From contig MNCI01002177.1 of the NCBI GenBank assembly GCA_015680685.1, positions 28,074 to 92,073 of the forward strand: a stretch of DNA of 64,000 bases, in the 5' to 3' direction. A program made the position numbers and the translations under genes. The notes beneath the pieces were generated by a model that saw only the letters and a list, made by a program, of their open reading frames with translations, searched no databases and was not told the origin of the DNA. This DNA is from Gnetum montanum. Lineage: Eukaryota; Streptophyta; Gnetopsida; Gnetales; Gnetaceae. Below, one piece after another: positions 47,011-57,188 of the stretch (position 1 is its first letter; every line of letters begins with the position of its first letter).

Positions 47011-47699
47011 TTAGATATCTTCTTGGGAAAATGGCTAGCCTAAATCCAATCAATGACTACATGGGTCAACATGACAATGTTTAATTTGGGAGCACTTTGG
47101 TTTGAAGGTTGCTCAATGGAAATTTCAGAGGTTGACATAGCAGGGTTAACAACCATAGGTGTTTGTGAGGGCTTCATGGCGCTGTTGGTTCAGAAAAATG
47201 ACCTCTTGAAAGGGTTAGATTTAGGACCACTCAACTGAAGAGACAATTGTAAGTTTACTACCCTTGTAGCGTTTCTTTGTTGTGGTTGGGCAAGTATTTC
47301 ACCTTGCATGGATGGAGAAAGTGCCAAAGGAGTTGATGATGGTGGTGCAGGAGTGACAAATGTTGAGAAGGATAGAAGGAGAATGGAGATTGCCCACTTG
47401 GAGAAGGTGCTTTGTAGTACTCTGGAGGCTAATAATTGTGTGGTAAGGAAGTGTGACTGGAATAGTCATGTGGAGAGACTAGTTGTTGAACTTAGTACCC
47501 ATAGGGATTAAGTTGGCAATAAGGGTACTACTGCCTTGGAGGTGGCATCCCCCATGACTGTGGATGTTGCCACTATTGGTACTAATCTTGAGGCTAAGGT
47601 GGTACTCCAGTCAGCTAGAAAGCTTGTTGGTGGAATTACTGCTAATAAGGCAACCACTTGGGTGCTTGCCATTTTGCTAATTTAGGATTTAGAGCGTAC

Positions 47700-49663
47700 A
47701 CCTAAAATTCTTGTAAGTGTGATAATACAAGGAAACATCCCTTGGGATGTTCATATTGGTAGATGTCACATCCATCATCATCTGTTTCTAAATCTGCAAC
47801 CTCCTCAACTACTATAGCTTTACCCTTATTTTTATGATATCCTTGTTCAAAATCCTTCTTCTTCCTTCTTTCACAACCACTATCTCCTTAATCTCTACAT
47901 TTCTCTGTAATCTTTAGAATAGTTTGAAACTTCTCATCCAAGAAGTCCCACATCTTATCAACCTTAGCTAATATTTCAATAATAGATTTTTGAATCAACA
48001 AGTTTTCCCTCTACACTGCTTCATCAAGTAATGCCTCCCCTTCATTCTCACAAAAAAAAAATCTTCCTTTTGCTGATGGAGAGGTCTCCATTGTATTCTT
48101 GTGCATCTTTCCCTTTTTTAACTTTTCTTCCTCTTTGGTCACTTTCTCAATAAGCCTTTAAATTTGATGAACCCATAGCTCAAAAAGTCTTCCTTGGGCA
48201 TAGACACCATGGGTTCTCCTTATTTCAATTTTGAGCCCATCTATGATATTGGGCAGTTGATCTCGTTGAGAGTATCCATGGCCTAGGCATTAGTGTAACA
48301 AAGAGTAGTACTTGGCCATGGCCACATCCAAGGACTCATGAGTGCCTTGTTTCAACCCTTACATTTGCCTCCTCAAATTAGACAATTGAAGTATGTTTAG
48401 TATTTTTCATTAAATAGCTCCAGCTTCATACTCCATCACCAACTAGATTCTGGTTTCAAGGATAGGTACTAGCTTTCTGCATCTTTTATGAGTATCCTTG
48501 GAAATAGTTTTAGCTTTTTGCCATTCATTCTCCACATTTTGCAAGGCATAGGCATCATGGAAGGCTTGCAAATGATTTTATGAATCTGAATTATATCCTT
48601 CCTCAAACTTGGGGATATTGTTCATATCCAGCTATTTAATGTGGCTATCCTTTAAATGCTTGGTGAAAATTCTAACAACCTCAGAAAATATTCAACATAT
48701 TTCTTTTAGCTAGCAAAGGTTCATTGTAGTCATAGTAATCTTTGTGGGCTCTATCATGACCATGATGCCCACAATGAGTCTTGATGTGCCTTTTTTCTCT
48801 GTGATGTTCATCCCCTTGCTACTACTCATGCGCCTAATCCTTGTTGTCCCAACAGGATCCTGTCGTTCATCTCCATCATGATCTTTGTTGCTTTTTCCAT
48901 AGTCCCAACCCCTAATTCTCCTGTTGAAGTTGGAGGAGGAAGATAATGAGGATGATGATGAAGGTGAAGAGGAATGAGAATCAGCACCCAAACAATGCAT
49001 ACTACCTCCTCTTCTTGAGTCCCTACCCCAATCACCATGTTTATCTTTCTCTTGATGCTTGTCATTATTCCTACCTCTAGGTGAATGGCTATGGTTACCA
49101 TCATTTGAGACCCCCTAATCTTAAGACTTGTTCTTCCCGTCACCAAGGTTATCCACAGTTTACTACAACCATTGGTTAAGGATCTTCCCATCAAAGAAAG
49201 GGGGAGAATCTATGTATTAGGAGGCACCTAAAAAGAAGTCCTCACCTTCTTTGTGTGTTTGCAAGAATAAGTGGTTAGAAAACCTTTTGCCTTTTGAAGC
49301 CTCATATAAATCTTCCATTTGTCAATATTTCTTCTGTTGGGCCTCTATGGGATGATAATCCTAATAAGCATGGTCTTGAACCTCATACTCTGCATTAACT
49401 CTAGTAATGCCCAACTTGATAAGATTGTTCAATAGTATCACGGGAACAAATCAGTCAAGAGGCAACCCGATGTTGCCTTCCATGTCCCTCCAACACAACT
49501 GCTTGTCTTAATGTAGCATGAAGGTGAAATCTGGAGTGTAAGAATCCAAATGAGTATAGACACCTTTGAACTATTAGGGCACTTGTGTCTTTTGGCCTTC
49601 TTGTCTTTAACTGGATTTGCTTATTAATGGCAATGGAGAATCTTCCCTGCAAGAAGATGTCAT
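47700..49663 (-). pseudogene. Gag of element C
   Basis: Starts at an ATG at 49663, with the family N-terminal block in the frame opposite 49455-49652. A Ser-rich run (about 48960-48910, SSSPSSSSSLSSSSN) and the capsid core (about 48600-48150) follow, with the charged tail to about 47800. DNA similarity to B gag is evident across the region (for example 47750-47830 against 19740-19810). Stops are frequent. Confidence 0.65.
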
Positions 49664-49812
49664 ATCAGTGATTCTTCAAAAATAGTGTGCATTTTTTATT
49701 ATTTTTTATCTTAATGGTTTAGTGTTAGTTTCCTTTACAACATCATTATATGTTTTCACTATCTTTCCTATGTAGCGCACTTAGCTAACTAAAGTCTAGA
49801 GCAATGATGCCC

Positions 49813-50628
49813 TGAGTAGCAAGTACTTGCTACGCCCAACCATATGAATCACAAGCGTTGCACTAGTGATCTGGTCGAATTCCATGGACTTAGCTCCTAA
49901 ATGCACTAATGGGAAAAGATAATGAATTAGAGAAGTGATCATTGTCTTCTAAGCTTCACTTTTGGAAGTTCACTTGTATGGTTAAGTATAAGCCAAGGCA
50001 CGATTTTTATGTATATTTTATATTTTATTTGATTAATTCTAAGTGTAAAACAAAGGTAATTAATTGTAAATTTACTAATTAACTATCTAATTCTTTAATC
50101 TAACTATCGTAACATAAGCATTTGAGCCCACCTTCCATGCATATCATGAACTCGTTAGGAATGCTATTGGGTTACCTAGTGTTAGGTTACTAGGTGTACC
50201 AAGTGATAACACTACTGGGATTACCAAGCATTAATGGTATGTTCAAGGTGGTCGTACTTATGTGTGATTATTGAGGATATTAATGAAGTTCATGAATATA
50301 AAATGCATTAGTAATCAAGTGCATAATAGAAACATTAAGCTATTCTTAAGTGTTGCAAGAAAATTCCAAGAATCTCATCTTTATTATCGACACATCAAAG
50401 TGTTTAAGTACATTGATGTTTGAATAAGGATTCGTACAATCCTAGAAGTCCTACTATAGGCACTCAAAACATATTCTAGCTTTGACTAAAGAAAACTACA
50501 AAACTTGGATACTCTATTAATTTAAAGTGCCATAATTGTAGTGGGTATGCTCATTTATATAGGCAAGACTAAACACTGCATCAACACATCTAACAATGCA
50601 TCAATGTAGCCTATCGAATGATTCATCA
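49813..50628 (-). repeat. 5' LTR of element C
   Basis: About 816 bp, from TGATGAATCATTCGATAGG (minus strand, 50628) to a decayed end near TGAGTAGC (49813). It shares LTR phrases with B and the solo LTRs. U3 has neither palindrome nor minisatellite arrays. A decayed primer site (GGGCATCATTGCTCTAGA on the minus strand) adjoins it at about 49795-49812. Confidence 0.7.
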
Positions 50629-51010
50629 ATAACAAATTCAATAAGCCATGGAAAATGCAATTATAATTGTACATTTGGAGGAGGATAATTAAAGATATGT
50701 GGAGAGCTTCCCCTTTTCAAAAATTTGTATTTTTTTATAGTGTCATACTCATCAAGGTCTTCCTATCGACACTCCTCTTAAACATATATGAATTGTTACT
50801 CCTTAATGTCCTCTTTGTGAAAGTAAAGACTCATTTTCTCATATTTTTTGAGTGTCATGTTAAAATGGACATCCAAAATTTATAACTTTTAACCAAGCAT
50901 CAATGAAATTATTCTTGGTGATCAACATGTTTTTCTTCTTCCATTCTTTGCATTTAGAAGTATCTTCTAACAATAAAAGCATATCCATGACCCTCTCTTC
51001 AGGAATTAAA
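50629..51010 (+). pseudogene. LINE ORF2 3' fragment, copy 1
   Basis: Remnant of the zinc-binding C-terminal region (zf-RVT) of a plant non-LTR retrotransposon ORF2: IKDMWRASPFQKFVFFYSVI, FLSTLLLNIYELLLLNVLFV and KTHFLIFFECHV, where the usual C..C...H....C spacing can be partly traced. It starts exactly at the outer end of element C. About 90% similar by eye to 51893-52290. Confidence 0.65.
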
Positions 51011-51112
51011 TATCATGATCCTATGGATCTTCAGACATAATAAAGCTTCATTTCATTTTCATTTTTAATTTGACAATATGTAATAATTAGGGGGGTTTTA
51101 ACGTATCATTAT

Positions 51113-51260
51113 AATTATAAATATAAAAGTGGTAAAACTCTTGATTTAAAAGCTCTAAGTTATTGATTCTAGTAGGTAATGTTGATTTATAAAGTTTTAA
51201 TTGGACTATATATCTTGAGGTGTACCTGTATTACAATTATTCTGGGGTGTACCTAAAGTT
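51113..51260 (+). mobile_element. tRNA-like SINE candidate, copy 1
   Basis: Diverged copy of the unit at 52782-52930: shares AAAGCTC.AAGT, a weak B-box-like TTATTGATTCT and the tail TTGAGGTGTACCTGTATTAC. Confidence 0.4.
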
Positions 51261-51349
51261 TAAAATATTTGCACTAATATCAAAAAAGATGGAGGACTTA
51301 GGCCTTATTAATTATTATAACTAGGGTATTTCTCTCATAACAAATTAAA

Positions 51350-52330
51350 TTACAAAATGCATTAATGGAGATGATGTTTGGATGCTTTTTTTAAGAAACA
51401 TATTCATGCAAGGAAAACCTAAAAATGATAATATTTGGTTTTCCAATAACTTTCTTCATTATTTTCTTTCGTTAGATCATTTCTATTCATAGTTCTCTAG
51501 TTCTTAAATAAATTTGGAAGATATGGTGCAAGCTTAGTAAGTATTGGAATTATAATCATATTATAATTTTAGGAGATATTCTTAAGCAAATTATCCTATG
51601 GAGGCTTCTTTTTAATGAAGGAGCTTGGGCTACTAATTCATCTAGATTGTGTACCACCTAAAGCAAATTTGGTATCATATGCATGATAGATGGATTACAT
51701 GGAAGGAGGCTTCTAACCCCTATGGTTTAAATAAAAAGAGAAAAAAAGAGTCTAACAATTTAATTTTTAATCTTGAGAATTTATTTAAAGTTAATAATAG
51801 TTAGTATGAGGCTTTTCAAGATATTTTTCAAAGGATGACAAATCTATTTGTCCTTATAACTTCAAAGTTATATACAAGATTATCAAAAAAGAATAATATT
51901 GTTCATAACAAATCCAATAAGTCATGGTAAATGCAATTATAATTGCACATTTGGATGAGGATAATTAAAAATGTTTGGAGAGCTTCTCCCTTTTCAAAAA
52001 TTTGTAATTTTTATAGTGTCATCCTCATCAAGGTCTTTCTATCAACACTTCTCTTAAACATATAAGAATTGTTACTCCGTAATGTCCTCTTTGTGGAAGT
52101 AAAGACTCATTTTCTCATATTTTTTTGAGTGTCATGTTGAAGTGGACATCCAAAATTTGTAACAAATTTCAACCAAGCATCAATGAAATCATTCTTGATG
52201 ATCAACATGTTTTTCTTCTTCCATTCTTTGCATTTGGAAGTATCTTCTAACAACAAGAGCAAATCCATGACCTCTCTTTAGGAGTTAAATATCATATTCT
52301 CAAAGATGTTGCTTTTTAGCTAAATCTTCA
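51350..52330 (+). pseudogene. LINE ORF2 3' fragment, copy 2
   Basis: A longer copy of the same LINE end. The segment from 51893 repeats 50629-51010 (WRASPFSKI, VILIKVFLSTLLLNI, VKTHFLIFF). It is preceded by a lysine-rich stretch (GLNKKRKKES at about 51727) typical of the sequence before zf-RVT. It continues through AACAAATCCAATAAG where copy 1 is broken by element C, giving the empty-site sequence. Stops and frameshifts make it inactive. Confidence 0.55.
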
Positions 52331-52781
52331 AGGAAAAAAGCTCCTAGTGAATGTTGAAAAATTAATTTCTTTTTGACAATATTAATTTCTTTTTGTTTTG
52401 GGGGCTCAATGATGGAAAGCTTTCAACTTCTATTATTATTTGTTCATTATTTCTACTTGATGTGGTTTTTTTATCTTTAGAGAGAATTTTTTCCTTATCT
52501 TTACAAGAAACTCTTTAGTAAGAACTGGAAATCCATGAGGGCACTTTTGGACAAAGGTAAGGCTTGATCTTTTTTCTGCCCCAAAGGGGAGGTTTTTAAG
52601 GATTAGTTGTAAAGATGAAAACTTAAAAAGATATCCCCAAAAACATTGAGGTTTTTCTTTAGACTCTTTCTTCGTTGATTTGATGTGCTTTGAATTTTTT
52701 TAAAATTATTATTCATTATTTTTGAGGTTGATAACCTCCCTATAAAGTTCCAATTTCACTATATGTCTTGGGGGTAAATAT

Positions 52782-52930
52782 TGTTTAAAAACAATGTATT
52801 AACCTAGTGGTAAGACTTCATTTGAAAGCTCCAAGTCATGGATTCGATTCTGGTGGGCAATGTTGAGTTATAAAGTTCAAATTGGACTCTATACCTTGAG
52901 TTGTACCTATATTACACTTGTTTCAAAGTT
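52782..52930 (+). mobile_element. tRNA-like SINE candidate, copy 2 (best preserved)
   Basis: TAACCTAGTGG (52800-52810) fits a pol III A box at 10 of 11 positions. GATTCGATTCT (52841-52851) fits a B box at 9 of 11. The spacing is tRNA-like. The body ends around TTGAGTTGTACCTATATTAC. Two diverged copies lie nearby. The family is not identified. Confidence 0.5.
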
Positions 52931-52940
52931 CCAACACTTT

Positions 52941-53002
52941 CCCCCACTTCCCCCTCCCCTACCCCTCCCCCACTCCCAAAAACCCCTATCCCCCTCCCCA
53001 CC
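52941..53002. repeat. C-rich tract (G-quadruplex potential on the minus strand)
   Basis: About 62 bp of almost pure C with T/A interruptions, including at least eight runs of four or more C. The opposite strand therefore has many G4 runs with short loops. Confidence 0.85.
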
Positions 53003-53034
53003 GCGCACACAACGGCCACACTACCATATTTGAC

Positions 53035-53190
53035 CATATGTCTTAAAGTTAACAATGAAGTGTTAGCCTAGTTTTTAAGATTCCTAGTTTGAAAGCTCCA
53101 AGTCATGGATTTGATTCTAGTGGACAATGCAAAGTTACAAGGTTCTAATTGGGCTATATTACAATTCTTTTGGGGTTTCAACACCCCTTG
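53035..53190 (+). mobile_element. tRNA-like SINE candidate, copy 3
   Basis: TTAGCCTAGTT (about 53063) and GATTTGATTCT (53108-53118) correspond to the A and B boxes of copy 2. The intervening GAAAGCTCCAAGTCATGGAT is identical in both. Confidence 0.45.
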
Positions 53191-53329
53191 ACCATATGTC
53201 TCAAGGGTTAATATTATTTAAGAAATGTTTTAGCTACATCTAGTGGGACATTTATTACATTTTTAGTAAATAAATATAGCGGTTTGTCGATCTCAAGGGT
53301 TTTTAGCAGAGTTTTTGCAGCAGAAATTC

Positions 53330-53975
53330 TTTTCTTAATAGGAAATGGTTTGAAGATTTCCATGGAAATTGTAAATAGATTAGTTACCAAATTTGTAAAT
53401 TTAAAACATCCCATGATGCACTTGGAAATATTCAATAAATTTTTAGCATTTTCTTTACAACAATTAAGTTGTAATATTAAAGCAATTTTAGGTAACATGA
53501 ATCTTAAATAAATTTTGGTTATAATAAAGATGTATATTTCTATTATCCATTAGAGGTATCTAACCCATAACCTTCCATAAAATGTGCATTGTTAAGGAAA
53601 TTTCAATATTAACATATAAAATAACTATGATTAAGTAATAATGGATTTTTGTTGGACTAGACAAGCTTAGATTAGATTTAATCATAGAATAATTTTCATT
53701 GGAAATTGCAAATAGATTATTTACAATATTTGCAAATATGGGGTTATCCAAAGGAAAGCTATGATTATATGTAGCCTAGGCTATATAGCCAACACTATAC
53801 ATTAGAAAAACTCAAGTATCATATTTCTAAATATGAAATATATGTGGTTAGAAATATTCAACAACTTTTCAATAATTTATGTGCAACAATTAGGTTGAAA
53901 CCTTAAAGTAATTTAGGTAACATGAACTTTTATATAAATTTTGTTTATAGTAAATAGCCACATTTCTACTATCTA
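53330..53975. repeat. Diverged AT-rich duplication
   Basis: 53345-53560 and 53695-53975 share ordered phrases: GGAAATTG.AAATAGATTA, AATATTCAA.AA.TTTT, CAACAATTA.GTTG, TTTAGGTAACATGAA and TTTCTACTATC-type ends. No coding content was recognised. The rest of 53190-54480 is unannotated AT-rich DNA. Confidence 0.55.
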
Positions 53976-54534
53976 ATACATCCAAGGATTCTATAGATAC
54001 CATGAAACCTTAGTTTGAATTTTAGCTTCAAATTGATTGAAAAAATAATTATAGATGAATTAACAATATTAAACTTACTATAGAATAAAATTTTTATTAA
54101 TGAAATTAATTTAAATGTAAGAAAAGTATAACTTCCTGTGGTACAACATACTACTTAACCAATTGAAATAAATAGAACATTCAATTTGATAAACTTAGCC
54201 AAGACCATTTTTGTTGGGATAAGGCTAGGATGATGATTCAATTGGATAAAGCAAGTGTAACATTAATGATTGATTCTCAAGAAAAAGGGATATTAATGTA
54301 AAGAAAATTTAAATAAAAAGAACAACATAAAAATTTCTACATCCAAGATGTGATGAAAATGAATTGTAGTTAAAGGTTATGTTCTTATTCTAGAACGCAA
54401 GCAAAATCAATGACTTGGTTTATAATGGATGTGAGCATCATCATAGTAAATGCGTTTATTTTTGGAAGCTTCCTACTCTAACTAAAATTCAATAGTTTCT
54501 TTGGTGTCTTTTTCACTAGGGTTTACCTTATATT

Positions 54535-57188
54535 TAACAATTAAGATTTGCATAAACAAAATAAAAATTTCATCAAAAATTTATAAAAACAAAATATCTA
54601 GTCACAAATCTGCGAAAAGTAAAACCACAGCTATAACTCTAGTGTCTCCTTTCTATTTAAAAATCCAAGGGGAATTAAGTTTAAACATGCTTACACACTT
54701 TCCATGCATAATTAATAGTGAAAATCCTACTAACAAGCCTATCATTTAAACATGAACAACTATAGATGTCAATCTAATTGTTCAAAGGTGTTGGAACATT
54801 AAGTTGTATGGAACATGAGTCGAGTTGTTTACATTGAAAATTTGTAGTTGTTTGACCCTCTATATCCTTCATGAACAGCTACCATCAAGTCCAAACAAGA
54901 GTTTGCAAGTTAGGTTTGAAAAATTAGAGATAAACCACGAAATTACTAATTCTTCCAAAACCTTAATAATTTATGATGTTCCAAGTAGTCTAGCAAATTA
55001 CTAAACAAAATGTATGGAATGATTGTTTTGCTAGCCCAGGCAAGTAAAACTTCAATGAGCATGACAATTGGGTAGAAAATGATAATAATTAATGTTGATT
55101 ATTAGCAATTTCTATGTGAAATCAAAGACATCAAAGATCATAATTGTGCTCTTTGGTAAACAAGAATTGTTAACAAAGGTGGTTAAACATAACAAAATGC
55201 TAATAATTATTGCCTAGAATCCACAAAAGCTTTAAGATCTATTCCTTAACCAGAATTTGAAGATGACTATGATATTTTGGCAAAAAGATATTTTAAGGAA
55301 AAAAAAATCTTTAAGATGAAATTAAAAATTGCCAAGGTAGCTACTACAAACATATCATTACCATAACAAAGCTCATGAGCATAGCCATGTAATTTAAAAT
55401 GACCATCCTCTTAACTCACTATTGCATCTCATGGCAAAAAGAATGATACTAAAATAGCTCTATCAATGCAAAGAAAAAAATGTGATACTAAAAATAAAAC
55501 TGAAATTGAAATTTTATTACATCGTTTGAGCCTTTGGATCTATTCGCCGTAGTTTAAAAAATATTTTTAGCATTTAGAACAAATCAATTATATTTGATAA
55601 TAAAAATTTGCATAAACAAAATAGAATTTTCATTGGAAATTTCTACAAATAAAATAGCTCATCACAAAATCTACGAAAAGAAAAACCCGAGCCATAACTA
55701 TGGTATCTCCCTTACATTAAAAAATCTAGGTGGAATTAAGTTTGAACATGGGTACACACTTTCCATACATAATTAACACAGTAAAAATCCTACTAATAAG
55801 CCTATCATTTTAACATGAACAATAACTAAAGATGCTAATTAGAAATGAATCTAATTGTTTAAAGGTACTAGAACATCAACTTGTATGGAACATGAGTGAG
55901 TTGTTTACACTAAAAACCATAATTGTTTGACCATTTGTATTTTGCAAGAACAACTCATGTCAAGTCCAAATAAGAATTTGCAAGTCTAAAAAATTGAAAA
56001 TAAACCATGAATCATAAATTCTTATAAAACCTTAATAATTCATAAATGTTCCATGTAATCTAGCAAATTACTTAAAAAATGTATAAAACGATAATGTTTA
56101 GCTACCACAAGCAAATATAAAAAACTTAAATTCAGTTTCATAAATGTTGTTAGCTAGCACGAGCAATATAACTCTAACACACAATACTAGCTCCCCAAAA
56201 ATTGTTGTTTGTATTGGGTTTTTAATTATGAACCTTTGATTTTTGGGGGTCTACCATAACAACCCAACCCAACCTACCCCTAACATCAAAGATAATAATT
56301 GTACTCTCTCTTAAACATGAGGATGGTGGTTAAATATAACAAAATGTTAATGATGATTGTATTGAGTCCACTAAGTCAACACTCTTCAAGATTTAAGGTT
56401 TGTTCCTTAACCTGAGAAATTGAAGATGACTATGATATTTTGGCAAAAAGGAATTTCGAGACAAAAAAATCTTTAAATTATATTGGAAATTGCCAAGGTA
56501 GGTACTGCAAGCATATCATTGGCACAAACAAAGCTCATGAGTATAGCCATGTGATTCCAAATGACCATACTTTTCACACACTGCTCCATCTTACGGCGGG
56601 AACAATGATACGAATCACTCGATGAGTATCCCTTTATTACACTATGGCACAGCAGCATATGTATCAATGAAAAGAAACAAAAATTATAATGAAACTGAAA
56701 CTGAAATTGAAATTTTAATACATTGTTAGAACCGTTGGATCTATTCCCCAGAGTTTTAAAAATATCTTTATAACATTTAGAACAAATCAATTATATTTGA
56801 TAATTAAAATTTGCATAAACAAAATAAAATTTTCATCAAAAAATTATACAAACAAAATAACCTGTCGCAAATCTGTGAAAAGAAAAACTATAGCCATAAC
56901 TCTGGCATCCCCTTTTCATTTAAAAATCTTCAAACATGCTTACACACTTTCCATACATAATTAACACTGAACAAGCCTATCCTTTATACATGAACAATAA
57001 CTAGAGATGCCAATTAGAAACAGAGGAATCTAATTGTTCAAAGGTACTGGACCATCAACTTGTATGGAAAATGAGTCAAGCTGTTTACATGAACAATAAC
57101 TAGAGATGCCAATTAGAAACAGAGAGAAATCTAATTGTTCAAAGGTACTAGACCATCAACTTGTATGGAAAATGAGTCAAGCTGTTTA
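54535..57188. repeat. Tandem ~1.1-kb repeats of the MADS-gene 3' end
   Basis: Units start at about 54535, 55600 and 56800 with AATTTGCATAAACAAAATA, then share CACTTTCCATACATAATTAA, CATGAACAATAACTA, CTAATTGTT.AAAGGTACT and TGTTTGACCAT.TGTAT in the same order. The first two units continue with a shared section of about 500 bp (TGACTATGATATTTTGGCAAAA, GCTCATGAG.ATAGCCATGT). In the third unit this homology runs into the last coding exon of the MADS gene and stops near 57245. A further tandem duplication of about 100 bp (56988-57087 and 57087-57188) repeats the region around the stop codon. Confidence 0.8.

Larger units (their letters stand above)
38581..50628 (-). mobile_element. Element C: Ty3/gypsy element, proximal part
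   Basis: Minus-strand element with 5' LTR 49813-50628, gag, protease, RT, RNase H, integrase, spacer and the first part of a third ORF (to 38581). Element E interrupts it there. The rest (third-ORF end, polypurine tract, 3' LTR) is at 22982-24576. A solo LTR (43532-44607) splits its pol. The right flank at 50629 enters a LINE fragment whose duplicate at about 51.9 kb shows the sequence continuing without an LTR, so C inserted into LINE sequence. Confidence 0.8.

Noticed and set aside
52800-52860. Functional tRNA gene
   Set aside because: A- and B-box-like motifs are present, but no acceptor stem or full cloverleaf can be folded by eye. The repeat context favours a SINE.
53214-53498. 94-codon minus-strand ORF
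   Set aside because: AT-rich and duplicated at DNA level (53695-53975) without frame conservation. No family.
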